A DNA stretch of 5,871 nt from Caryophanales bacterium. Lineage in GTDB: Bacteria; Bacillota_I; Bacilli_A; RFN20; CAG-826. The notes under the pieces are model-generated. The model ran no database searches, was not told the DNA's origin, and saw nothing but the letters and a program-made list of their open reading frames with translations. Shown here piece by piece: positions 1-5,871 of this stretch (position 1 is its first letter; each line of letters begins with the position of its first letter). The DNA lies in contig JAQYER010000138.1 of NCBI GenBank assembly GCA_028723545.1, forward strand, positions 1 through 5,871. The letters run 5' to 3'. Both the position numbers and the translations under genes were made by a program.

Positions 1-1817
1 TTAATTATTTGGGATTTTTCAATTGGGAGAACTTCACTATAAATTTGATCAATTCCAACTTCTTTTCCAACTTTATTTGCCACTAACTTATTATCACCAG
101 TTAATAAAACAACATCGATATTTTGTTTTTTAAATTGTTTAATTGCTTCAATACTATATTGTTTAATTTGATCTTTAATTGTAATTATTCCTTTAATATT
201 CCCTTGATTAACAACAATTAATGTTGTTTTTCCATCTTTTTCAAAATCATTAACAATATTTAATATTTCATCATCTTCAATATTTAAATAATCAAATATT
301 TTTTTATTGCCAATAAAATATTTTTCATTATTTATTATTCCAACGATACCTATTCCATCTAATGTTGAAAAATCATTAACATCGTAATTGTTTGCTTTAT
401 TGATTTTTCCATAATTAATTATTGAATATGATAACGGATGCGAAGATTTTGATTCAATTGAGTAAACAATAGATAATAAATCGATACCTTTATCATAACT
501 AATAAAATCGATAACTGATGGCTTTCCTTCGGTAATAGTTCCTGTTTTATCTAAAACAATTGTTTTGATATTGTGGGCGTTTTGTAATATTTCAGCATTT
601 TTAATTAATAATCCCATTTGAGCGCCTTTTCCAGTCGATACCATAATTGATAAAGGAGTGGCTAATCCAAGCGCGCATGGACATGAAATAACGATAACTG
701 TAATTGCAAAATTAAAAGATAATTCAAAATTTTTGGAAATAATTAAATTGATAATAAATGTTAAAATAGCAATAACAAAAATAGTTGGAATAAATACAAG
801 TGATATTTTATCGACAATTTTTGATATTGGAGCTTTTGAATTAGATGCTTCATTCACTAATTTAATAATGTTCGATATATTTGAATTATCATATGTTTTA
901 TTAACTTTAATAATTAAATATCCAGTTTTTAAAATAGTTGAAGCATATGTAATATTATTTTCTTTTTTAGAAACAGGCATTGATTCACCACTAATATTTG
1001 ATTCATCAATTAATCCATTTCCTTTAATAATTGTTCCATCGACTGGAATAATATTTCCTTCTTTAACAATGACTAAATCATCAATTTTAACTTCTTCAAT
1101 TGGAACAATTATTTCTTGTTCATCTTTTAATAATGTTGCAACCTTTGGTGATAAATCCATTAATGCTTTAATTGATTTAGTTGTTTTCTTTTTAGATATG
1201 TTTTCCAAATACTTACCTAAAGACACTAAAGTGAGAATCATACCAGCGCTTTCAAAATATAAATATTCATGATATTCATTATGTCCTAGAATAATCATTA
1301 TTAAACAATATATTCCATATAATATAGAAAACGTTGCCCCAATCGCGATTAATGAATCCATATTTGGATGGAATTTAAATAATTTTTTAAATCCAGAAAT
1401 AAAATAATGGAAATTTAAGATAACTATTGGAGTGACAATAATTAATTGAATAACACTAAATCCAATTGGACTTTTATGATGATCTAAGAAATCTGGTGTT
1501 GGAAAACCTAACATCATATTCCCCATTGAGAAATACATTAAAATAAATAAAAGAACAAAAGAAATAATTAATTTAATTAATGAATAATCTTTTTTCTCTT
1601 TTTTATTATCTTTAGTGTATGCTTCATATCCAGCATTTGACACTGCTAAAACGATGTCTTTGATTTTGACTTTTTTCTCATCAAAATCAACTAGCATCTT
1701 ATTATCGATTAAATTGACATTTACTTCGTTAACACCATTAATTTTAGAAACAGCTTTATTAATATGAGATGCACAAGAAGCACAACTCATTCCTTTGATT
1801 AAAAATATTTGTTTCAT
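1..1817 (-). CDS. copA: Copper-exporting P1B-type ATPase CopA (3' end cut by window)
   Basis: Membrane pump that exports Cu(I) from the cytoplasm using ATP. I translated 605 codons without a stop; the gene runs off the left edge, so the GDGxND hinge motif and the last membrane helices are not visible. In order: one N-terminal heavy-metal-associated domain (about residues 1-68) with the copper-binding C12-A-S-C15; hydrophobic segments from about residue 80 to 200, including the typical HPNMDSLIAIGA stretch near 150-161; actuator loop SGES at 276-279 (usually TGES); the transport-site motif C379-P380-C381; phosphorylated D423 in DKTGT; the P1B hallmark H460-P461; TGDN at 573-576. The CPC motif, the HP pair and the CsoR partner support Cu(I) specificity. 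The ATG lies 3 nt after the csoR stop, with AGGAAG (1827-1832) inside the csoR end and 9 nt before the ATG, so the two are probably co-transcribed and perhaps translationally coupled. No frameshift was seen. Confidence 0.96.
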   Translation of the reverse strand, partial: MKQIFLIKGMSCASCASHINKAVSKINGVNEVNVNLIDNKMLVDFDEKKVKIKDIVLAVSNAGYEAYTKDNKKEKKDYSLIKLIISFVLLFILMYFSMGNMMLGFPTPDFLDHHKSPIGFSVIQLIIVTPIVILNFHYFISGFKKLFKFHPNMDSLIAIGATFSILYGIYCLIMIILGHNEYHEYLYFESAGMILTLVSLGKYLENISKKKTTKSIKALMDLSPKVATLLKDEQEIIVPIEEVKIDDLVIVKEGNIIPVDGTIIKGNGLIDESNISGESMPVSKKENNITYASTILKTGYLIIKVNKTYDNSNISNIIKLVNEASNSKAPISKIVDKISLVFIPTIFVIAILTFIINLIISKNFELSFNFAITVIVISCPCALGLATPLSIMVSTGKGAQMGLLIKNAEILQNAHNIKTIVLDKTGTITEGKPSVIDFISYDKGIDLLSIVYSIESKSSHPLSYSIINYGKINKANNYDVNDFSTLDGIGIVGIINNEKYFIGNKKIFDYLNIEDDEILNIVNDFEKDGKTTLIVVNQGNIKGIITIKDQIKQYSIEAIKQFKKQNIDVVLLTGDNKLVANKVGKEVGIDQIYSEVLPIEKSQII

Positions 1818-1820
1818 AAT

Positions 1821-2102
1821 TTAAAACTTCCTAAATAATTCAGTTAATTCATCTAAAGATGAAAAATCATCATTTTTAATTTCATTAACAACACAACTAT
1901 GAAGATGTTGATCAAAAATAATACTCGCTAAAGACTTAATAGAATTATTAATCGCGGATAATTGAATTAAAACATCAGAACAATATCGATCATCATTAAT
2001 CATTCTTTTAATGCCTTCCATTTGTCCAATAATGCGATTCATTCGATTTTCTATATTTTTCTTTTCTTCTTTATTTCTAATTGTTTTTTTGCAGCATTCC
2101 AT
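1821..2102 (-). CDS. csoR: CsoR-family copper-sensing transcriptional repressor
   Basis: Small all-helical repressor (93 aa, usual CsoR/RcnR length) that in this family binds operator DNA when metal-free and lets go on binding Cu(I). The N-terminal helix carries the family pattern RMNRIIGQMEGIKRMI (about residues 20-35). The metal ligands characteristic of true copper sensors are present: C41, H66 and C70. Their spacing (25, then 4 residues) equals that of Cys36-His61-Cys65 in the Mycobacterium tuberculosis CsoR. This favours Cu(I) over nickel/cobalt (RcnR), formaldehyde (FrmR) or persulfide (CstR) sensing. Extra cysteines C3 and C4 lie at the N terminus and have no role I can assign. The start is supported by GAGGTG (2111-2116), 8 nt before the ATG. 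It is first in an operon with copA, and a promoter with an embedded operator-like element lies just upstream, so autoregulation is likely. Confidence 0.95.
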   Translation of the reverse strand: MECCKKTIRNKEEKKNIENRMNRIIGQMEGIKRMINDDRYCSDVLIQLSAINNSIKSLASIIFDQHLHSCVVNEIKNDDFSSLDELTELFRKF

Positions 2103-2122
2103 AATATTTACACCTCAGCTGT

Positions 2123-2151
2123 ATTATATACGGGGTAGGGGTATATTACAA
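2123..2151 (-). promoter_or_regulatory. csoR-copA promoter
   Basis: Read on the minus strand, a -35 element TTGTAA (2146-2151) and a perfect -10 element TATAAT (2123-2128) are separated by exactly 17 bp, the optimum for the vegetative sigma factor. The predicted transcription start near 2116 would fall at the edge of the GAGGTG ribosome binding site, giving a leader of only about 14 nt. The promoter is inferred from sequence only. Confidence 0.8.
2128..2144. promoter_or_regulatory. Putative CsoR operator inside the promoter spacer
   Basis: The plus strand reads ATACGGGGTAGGGGTAT. The outer ATAC/GTAT half-sites are inverted repeats flanking G-rich tracts, resembling known CsoR-family operators (GC tracts bounded by TAC/GTA). 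It is a strikingly G/C-rich island in an otherwise A/T-dominated intergenic region. It fills nearly the whole -35/-10 spacer and touches the last -10 base, so a bound repressor would block RNA polymerase. The inner G tracts are not themselves palindromic, so the match is imperfect. Confidence 0.72.
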
Positions 2152-2175
2152 TTTATTTATTTTTTTGTTGCAATA

Positions 2176-2203
2176 TAAATAAGAAAGAATAAAATCTTAT
2201 TTA
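2176..2203. repeat. Inverted repeat upstream of glnN
   Basis: Perfect 9-bp arms TAAATAAGA (2176-2184) and TCTTATTTA (2195-2203) surround a 10-nt loop. After one mismatch the pairing continues for three more bases on each side (2172-2174 with 2205-2207). It covers the spacer and -10 of the TTGCAA/TAAAAT promoter candidate, so it could be an operator. With so little G/C, chance occurrence is quite possible. Confidence 0.3.
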
Positions 2204-2243
2204 AATTTAAAAAAATATAATGTTCTTTGAAAATTTTTATTGG

Positions 2244-2263
2244 TTTATCAAAAATTAATCAAA
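2244..2263. repeat. 11-bp-phased direct repeat upstream of glnN
   Basis: TTTATCAAA (2244-2252) and TTAATCAAA (2255-2263) differ at one base and are spaced 11 bp start to start, about one helical turn. This is the geometry expected of a protein binding twice to one DNA face. No regulator can be named, and an A/T-rich background makes chance a serious alternative. Confidence 0.25.
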
Positions 2264-2316
2264 CTTTTTTTACATTTTTTAATTTTATTTCGGAAAAAAT
2301 ACAATTTTATTTAATT

Positions 2317-2321
2317 GGGGG
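2317..2321 (+). promoter_or_regulatory. Unusual all-G ribosome binding site of glnN
   Basis: GGGGG lies 9 nt before the glnN ATG, in place of the AAGGAG-like sites of the neighbouring genes. It can pair with the anti-Shine-Dalgarno only by using G-U wobbles. A better AAGGAG (2373-2378) occurs inside the gene, but only 3 nt before the in-frame ATG at 2382. The upstream start is still preferred, because the family-conserved VFD motif is coded before that internal ATG. Confidence 0.6.
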
Positions 2322-2330
2322 CGAAAAATT

Positions 2331-4397
2331 ATGAAAATCGGACAAACAGAATTTGGATGTAAAGTATTTGATAAGGAGACGATGAAAAAGAAATTACCAT
2401 CTCCAATATTTACTAAATACGAATTAGCGAGAAATCATATTAATGGATTAGACCGCGATACAGCAGACGTAATTGCGCATGCAATGAAAGAATGGGCAAT
2501 TGAACATGGTTGTACACATTTTACTCACTGGTTTCAACCACTTACTTCTTCATCCGCTCATAAACATGATTCTTTTATTGATAATAAAGATGGAGAAACA
2601 ATCTTAAAATTCTCTGGTAAAAATTTGATTAAAGGTGAGCCAGATGCTTCTTCTTTTCCTTCTGGTGGTTTAAGAGCGACATTTGAAGCAAGAGGCTATA
2701 CATATTGGGATGTTACTTCCTATGCTTTTATTCGCGATAATATTTTATATATTCCAACAATATTTGTTTCTTATAATGGTGATTCTTTAGATCACAAAGA
2801 ACCATTATTAAAATCAATGGATGTATTAAGCAGTGAAGCAACTAAAATTGTTAATTTATTTGGCGATAAATCTTGCACATCAGTAAAACCATACATTGGA
2901 TTAGAGCAAGAATATTTTTTAATTGATAAAGACGATTATCAAAAGCGTATTGATATTAGATTAAGTGGAACAACATTGATTGGAGCGATACCTCCTAAAT
3001 CTCAACAATTAAGAGATCATTATTTTGGTGATATTCCAACTAGAGTTGAAGCATTTATGAAAGATGTCGATAACCAATTATGGGAATTAGGAATTCAAGC
3101 TAAAAGTGAACATAACGAAGTTGCGCCTGGACAATTCGAATTAGCGTGCATTTATAAAGACGCGAATATCGCGGTTGATCAAAATATTATCGTTATGGAT
3201 GTATTAAAAAGAGTAGCTTTAAAACACAATATGGTTTGCTTATTAGCAGAAAAACCATTTAAAGGAATTAATGGTTCTGGAAAGCATAACAATTATTCAT
3301 TAATTACTAATACGGGCACTAATTTATTTGATCCTGGTAAAAATCCTCATGAAAATATTCAGTTTTTAATTTTTGTATGCGCGCTTATATCAGCGGTTGA
3401 TAAATACGGTGAATTATTAAGATTAACTTCATCTAATCCAGGTAATGATTATCGTTTAGGAGCAGATGAAGCTCCTCCTGCTATTGTGTCTATTTATTTA
3501 GGCGATGTTATAGAATCAGTCTTAGATTCAATTGTCTCTTCTTCCCCTACTAACTATCGTAAAAGCAATTTAAAAGATTTTTCTATTTCAACTTTATCAT
3601 ATTTACCTCACGATAATTCAGATCGTAATAGAACTTCTCCAATCGCGTTTACTGGTAATAAATTTGAATTTAGAATGTTAGCTAGTTCCGCAAATGCGTC
3701 GAACTTAACATTAACGATTAATACCATTTTAGCAAATGAATTAAGAATTATTGCTTCTAGATTATTAGAAAATAAATATCGTCAAGATATTAGAAAAGAC
3801 GCTTTATCAATATGCGCAGAAATAATTAATAAACATCATCGTATATTATTTTCTGGCGATGGATATTCTGCCTCTTGGGTTAAAGAAGCTAAAAAACGTG
3901 GCTTAAGCAATATTAAAACTTTTTATGAAGCGATTGAATATTTCTTAAAAGATGAATCAATTGAATTATTTTCCTCTAATGGAGTGTTCACTAAAGAAGA
4001 AATACAATCTCGCGGTTATATTTTCTATGAAGATTATGTTTCTAAGAAAACAATTGAAGCTAAAACTTTAATCGACATGATTAGAAGTTATTGCACTCCA
4101 TGTGTAAGAAAAGAAATATATGATTTAAATAAAACGAATTTGAGTTGTGATCAAGAAATCATTAACAAATTAACTGAATATGTTTCTAAATCAAACGAAT
4201 TATGCGCCAACATTGAACATCAATTGTTTAAAGTTGATGAAATTGAAGATATCAAGGAAAAAGGGAAATATATATTAGATAATATCGTCCCATTAATGGT
4301 TGAATTAAGAAAATATTATGATGATATTGAAAAATATATATCTCATGAAAATTTAATTTATCCGACATATCGAGAATTATTTTTTGATGTTGAATAA
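2331..4397 (+). CDS. glnN: Type III glutamine synthetase
   Basis: Cytoplasmic enzyme making glutamine from glutamate, ammonia and ATP, the main entry of ammonia into metabolism. At 688 aa it has the length of Firmicutes GSIII and is much longer than GSI (about 450 aa). The GSIII-specific N-terminal region is present: VFDKETMKKKLP at 12-23 and THFTHWFQPLT at 62-72, followed by AHKHDSFI (76-83) and EPDASSFPSGGLR (103-115). Catalytic-core motifs follow: GLEQEYF (190-196, metal-binding glutamates), EHNEVAPGQFEL (260-271), NGSGKHNNYS (314-323, ATP/glutamate-site histidine) and KFEFR (444-448). The C-terminal third is helical and typical of GSIII. GSIII enzymes form dodecamers and are not known for the adenylylation control of GSI-beta. 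The gene is transcribed away from csoR and is not linked here to glnR, a PII protein or an ammonium transporter, so its control is unclear. No terminator was seen directly after it, so read-through into the next gene is possible. Confidence 0.97.
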   Translation: MKIGQTEFGCKVFDKETMKKKLPSPIFTKYELARNHINGLDRDTADVIAHAMKEWAIEHGCTHFTHWFQPLTSSSAHKHDSFIDNKDGETILKFSGKNLIKGEPDASSFPSGGLRATFEARGYTYWDVTSYAFIRDNILYIPTIFVSYNGDSLDHKEPLLKSMDVLSSEATKIVNLFGDKSCTSVKPYIGLEQEYFLIDKDDYQKRIDIRLSGTTLIGAIPPKSQQLRDHYFGDIPTRVEAFMKDVDNQLWELGIQAKSEHNEVAPGQFELACIYKDANIAVDQNIIVMDVLKRVALKHNMVCLLAEKPFKGINGSGKHNNYSLITNTGTNLFDPGKNPHENIQFLIFVCALISAVDKYGELLRLTSSNPGNDYRLGADEAPPAIVSIYLGDVIESVLDSIVSSSPTNYRKSNLKDFSISTLSYLPHDNSDRNRTSPIAFTGNKFEFRMLASSANASNLTLTINTILANELRIIASRLLENKYRQDIRKDALSICAEIINKHHRILFSGDGYSASWVKEAKKRGLSNIKTFYEAIEYFLKDESIELFSSNGVFTKEEIQSRGYIFYEDYVSKKTIEAKTLIDMIRSYCTPCVRKEIYDLNKTNLSCDQEIINKLTEYVSKSNELCANIEHQLFKVDEIEDIKEKGKYILDNIVPLMVELRKYYDDIEKYISHENLIYPTYRELFFDVE

Positions 4398-4411
4398 TTA
4401 ATTTATCCTTT

Positions 4412-4450
4412 TTATTAATACATATATTATTTGTCTTATAATATTAATAA
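4412..4450 (+). promoter_or_regulatory. Candidate promoter and inverted repeat before the small membrane protein gene
   Basis: A perfect TATAAT (4437-4442) has a weak -35, TTAATA (4415-4420, four of six consensus bases), 16 bp upstream. A perfect 9-bp inverted repeat, TTATTAATA (4412-4420) and TATTAATAA (4442-4450), brackets the same stretch; its right arm overlaps the first bases of the AAGGAG ribosome binding site. Pure A/T arms make a stable RNA hairpin doubtful. The predicted transcription start (about 4449) would give a leader of roughly a dozen nucleotides. Confidence 0.4.
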
Positions 4451-4461
4451 GGAGAGAAACA

Positions 4462-4887
4462 ATTATCAAAAAGAACAAAGAAGAGAAAATTAAAATCTTA
4501 AAAGAAGCAAAAAGAAAAGAACATGAATATCATCTTTTAAGAATTACTAGAAAAAACTTCATTAAAAATTCTCCTCATCATTTTTTCAAATTATTATGGT
4601 TTTATTTAACTTACCCATTTATTTGGATTTGGAGAAACATAAAAGATTGGAGAACATTTTTAATCTTTTTCATCGTCTTTTTAGTTATTTCAATTGAAGT
4701 TTGGCTTCCATATTTATTAGGCGTTATTACTTGGGGAAGTGATTTCTCTAAAGCAATGTTTGCCTTTGGAAGTGCTTGTTGGTTATTTTGGTTAGGACCA
4801 GGCACACCATTTCTATCGTTATGTATTGTTATTACAATTGGAATTAAATCAATTTTTAATAAAATTAGATTTAGGAACATTGATTAA
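4462..4887 (+). CDS. Small membrane protein of unknown function, apparent ATT start
   Basis: An open frame of 141 codons ending in TAA at 4885-4887, with no ATG, GTG or TTG start near its beginning; the first in-frame ATG is around 4756, deep inside. AAGGAG (4449-4454) is followed 7 nt later by ATT (4462) and then ATC (4465), so initiation probably uses ATT, unless an original ATG was lost by mutation or sequencing error. Residues 1-35 are rich in Lys, Arg and Glu, cytoplasmic in character. Residues 41-60 are aromatic and possibly amphipathic (FYLTYPFIWIW). Two likely membrane helices follow: about 66-90, containing EVWLPYLL, and about 97-128, containing GSACWLFWLGPGTPF. The tail is short and basic. 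The Trp/Pro/Gly-rich second helix looks like a conserved family signature, but I cannot name the family. It follows glnN by 64 nt on the same strand and ends at a strong terminator. The antisense frame over it is a shadow. Confidence 0.8.
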   Translation: MIKKNKEEKIKILKEAKRKEHEYHLLRITRKNFIKNSPHHFFKLLWFYLTYPFIWIWRNIKDWRTFLIFFIVFLVISIEVWLPYLLGVITWGSDFSKAMFAFGSACWLFWLGPGTPFLSLCIVITIGIKSIFNKIRFRNID

Positions 4888-4888
4888 A

Positions 4889-4920
4889 AAAAGATTGCTG
4901 CGACAACACAGCAATCTTTT
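4889..4920. terminator. Bidirectional rho-independent terminator
   Basis: A perfect 12-bp stem, AAAAGATTGCTG (4889-4900) with CAGCAATCTTTT (4909-4920), encloses an 8-nt loop. It lies between two convergent genes, 1 nt after the small membrane protein stop codon and 21 nt beyond the dehydrogenase stop codon. On the minus strand the stem runs into seven consecutive T (4892-4886); on the plus strand it ends in four T followed by a T-rich stretch. It should therefore stop transcripts from both sides, more strongly for the minus-strand gene. Confidence 0.92.
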
Positions 4921-4941
4921 ATTCTTTACATAAATAAATAA

Positions 4942-5871
4942 TTATTTTTTGTAATCGTAAAAGCCTTTTCCAGCAGCAATACCAGTCTCACCTTTATCAA
5001 TTTTATCTTTAAGCATTTTTGCCATCGCTTTGAAATTATAAGGCATCATCATTTTCTTTAAAACTGGATTAAATAATGATGGGACTTTTAAAAATTGAGA
5101 GACGATATTGTAAGCCGTTTGTAATCCAACAACATCTACAATTTGGAATGGGCCACGTGGAGAACCAGTACCTAATGTCCAAGCTTTATCAACACTTTGA
5201 GGATCAGAAACACCTGCCGCTACTAAATCCATTCCACTTAATAAAAATGGAACAAGCATTGAATTTAATAAATAGCCATTCTTTTCTTTTAACACTGGAA
5301 GGGCGACCATTCTAATTGCATTCGCAAATTCAACAATTTCATCAAAATATTTTGAATCAGTTAATGGTTGAGCCATCACTTCAGCGGTATTTTGTCTCCA
5401 AATATGGTTAGCAAAATGAAGTGATAAATATTTTTCAGGACGACCTGTATATTTAGCAAATGTTGATGGAAGAAGAGTAGATGAGTTAGTAACAACTACT
5501 GTTTTTTCTGGAAGATATTGGCATAAATCTTTGTAATATGCGATTTTTTCATCTTCGATTTCCGCCATTGATTCAATGACTAAGTCTGCATCTTTATATG
5601 CTTCTTTTTTATCGACAACTAATTTGATGTTGTTAAAGGCATCATTAACTTTCTTTAAACATTCATCTTTATTAAATGTTTCTCTATCGGCAATACCAAT
5701 TGCCCAGAAAGAACCACCTTCTGCCATTTTGTTAATATCGGCAATATAATTTTCTTTTAATGTTTCAAGTTTTGGTAAACAACGTTTGACGCTACCTTCG
5801 CTTCTAAGCCAAATAGTAACATCAAATCCACAATAAGCTGTTTGGAAAGCAATTTGGCTTCCTAATACGCC
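4942..5871 (-). CDS. 3-hydroxyacyl-CoA (3-hydroxybutyryl-CoA) dehydrogenase, 5' end cut by window
   Basis: NAD(P)-dependent enzyme interconverting 3-hydroxyacyl-CoA and 3-oxoacyl-CoA in fatty-acid or butyrate-type metabolism. 309 residues are visible, and the frame continues to the window edge. The ATG at 5727 is internal, because the 48 codons before it encode the Rossmann nucleotide-binding region, beginning GVLGSQIAFQ, the end of the GxGxxG motif. Only about 10 residues should be missing. Catalytic residues by visible numbering: Ser131 in TNSST, His152 in LHFAN, Glu164 in AEVM and Asn203 in LLNSM. Spacings of 21, 12 and 51 closely match Ser137, His158, Glu170 and Asn208 of the human enzyme. 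The C-terminal dimerisation domain holds GTGSPRGPF (234-242) and ends with GKGFYDY (301-307). The active-site loop reads HFANHIW where clostridial Hbd has HFFNPVP, so it belongs to a divergent branch and its preferred substrate is uncertain. It converges on the terminator at 4889-4920. Confidence 0.92.
   Translation of the reverse strand, partial: GVLGSQIAFQTAYCGFDVTIWLRSEGSVKRCLPKLETLKENYIADINKMAEGGSFWAIGIADRETFNKDECLKKVNDAFNNIKLVVDKKEAYKDADLVIESMAEIEDEKIAYYKDLCQYLPEKTVVVTNSSTLLPSTFAKYTGRPEKYLSLHFANHIWRQNTAEVMAQPLTDSKYFDEIVEFANAIRMVALPVLKEKNGYLLNSMLVPFLLSGMDLVAAGVSDPQSVDKAWTLGTGSPRGPFQIVDVVGLQTAYNIVSQFLKVPSLFNPVLKKMMMPYNFKAMAKMLKDKIDKGETGIAAGKGFYDYKK

Larger units (their letters stand above)
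2152..2330 (+). other. Intergenic region upstream of glnN with weak candidate promoters
   Basis: A/T-dominated region between the divergent csoR and glnN genes. Three sites could serve glnN, none convincing: TTGCAA (2168-2173), 16 bp, TAAAAT (2190-2195); an isolated perfect TATAAT (2216-2221) without a good -35; and TACAAT (2300-2305), also without a good -35, which would give a leader of about 20 nt. I see no GlnR-type box (TGTnA, 7 nt, TnACA) and no recognisable riboswitch. Two small repeats in the region are listed separately. Confidence 0.4.

Noticed and set aside
658..1272. 204-codon open frame on the plus strand
   Set aside because: It lies entirely antisense to copA, whose minus-strand translation there carries the actuator SGES motif, membrane helices and the CPC motif. 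The plus-strand translation shows no family signature.
2103..2330. A GlnR operator or a glutamine/copper riboswitch between csoR and glnN
   Set aside because: No TGTnA-N7-TnACA box could be found, and no conserved riboswitch core is recognisable. The region is A/T-rich with only small repeats.
4398..4461. A rho-independent terminator for glnN
   Set aside because: The only inverted repeat here has pure A/T arms, a 21-nt loop and no following T run, so it is unlikely to terminate transcription.
4611..4880. 89-codon open frame on the minus strand
   Set aside because: It is antisense to the ATT-start membrane protein. The plus-strand frame has the ribosome binding site, the adjacent terminator and a coherent helix pattern, while this one has none of these.
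5076..5315. 79-codon open frame on the plus strand
   Set aside because: Antisense shadow of the 3-hydroxyacyl-CoA dehydrogenase C-terminal domain, with no recognisable protein features.
4942..5727. Treating the dehydrogenase as a complete 261-residue protein starting at the ATG at 5727
   Set aside because: The frame stays open to the window edge, and the extra 48 codons encode the expected Rossmann-fold nucleotide-binding region, so the ATG is internal.
1..5871. Mobile element, CRISPR array, tRNA/rRNA or a novel defence system
   Set aside because: No transposase, regularly spaced repeats, RNA gene signatures or defence-like proteins were seen. The genes are housekeeping and metal-homeostasis functions with consistent base composition.

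Overview
The window comes from a very A+T-rich, low-GC Gram-positive genome that uses the standard genetic code: tryptophans are read from TGG, and all four visible stop codons are TAA. The gene families (CsoR, a CPx copper ATPase, type III glutamine synthetase, a Lactobacillales-like 3-hydroxyacyl-CoA dehydrogenase) and Shine-Dalgarno-led genes suggest a Bacilli/Erysipelotrichia/Acholeplasma-like lineage. That placement is an inference. Mycoplasmas that decode TGA as Trp are unlikely.

Left part (1-2151, minus strand): a copper-responsive operon, csoR followed 3 nt later by copA. The copA 3' end lies outside the window. A TTGTAA-17-TATAAT promoter precedes csoR, and its spacer holds a G/C-rich 17-bp element that looks like a CsoR operator. 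The expected logic is that apo-CsoR blocks the promoter, Cu(I) binding releases it, and the P-type ATPase exports copper.

Middle (2152-4397, plus strand): an A+T-rich divergent intergenic region with several small repeats, then a complete type III glutamine synthetase gene (glnN) of 688 codons. No recognisable GlnR box precedes it.

Right part (4398-5871): a short spacer, then a 141-codon small membrane protein gene (4462-4887, plus strand) that has no ATG, GTG or TTG start. Its well-placed Shine-Dalgarno points to an ATT codon, so it is easily missed by gene finders. A strong symmetrical hairpin terminator (4889-4920) separates it from a convergent 3-hydroxyacyl-CoA dehydrogenase gene on the minus strand, which is cut at its 5' end by the window edge.

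The three units (copper export, ammonia assimilation, acyl-CoA metabolism) look functionally independent and like ordinary chromosome. I saw no mobile element, CRISPR array, RNA gene or defence system. The most unusual items are the ATT-start membrane protein, the operator-in-promoter arrangement at csoR, and the short mRNA leaders implied by the candidate promoters.
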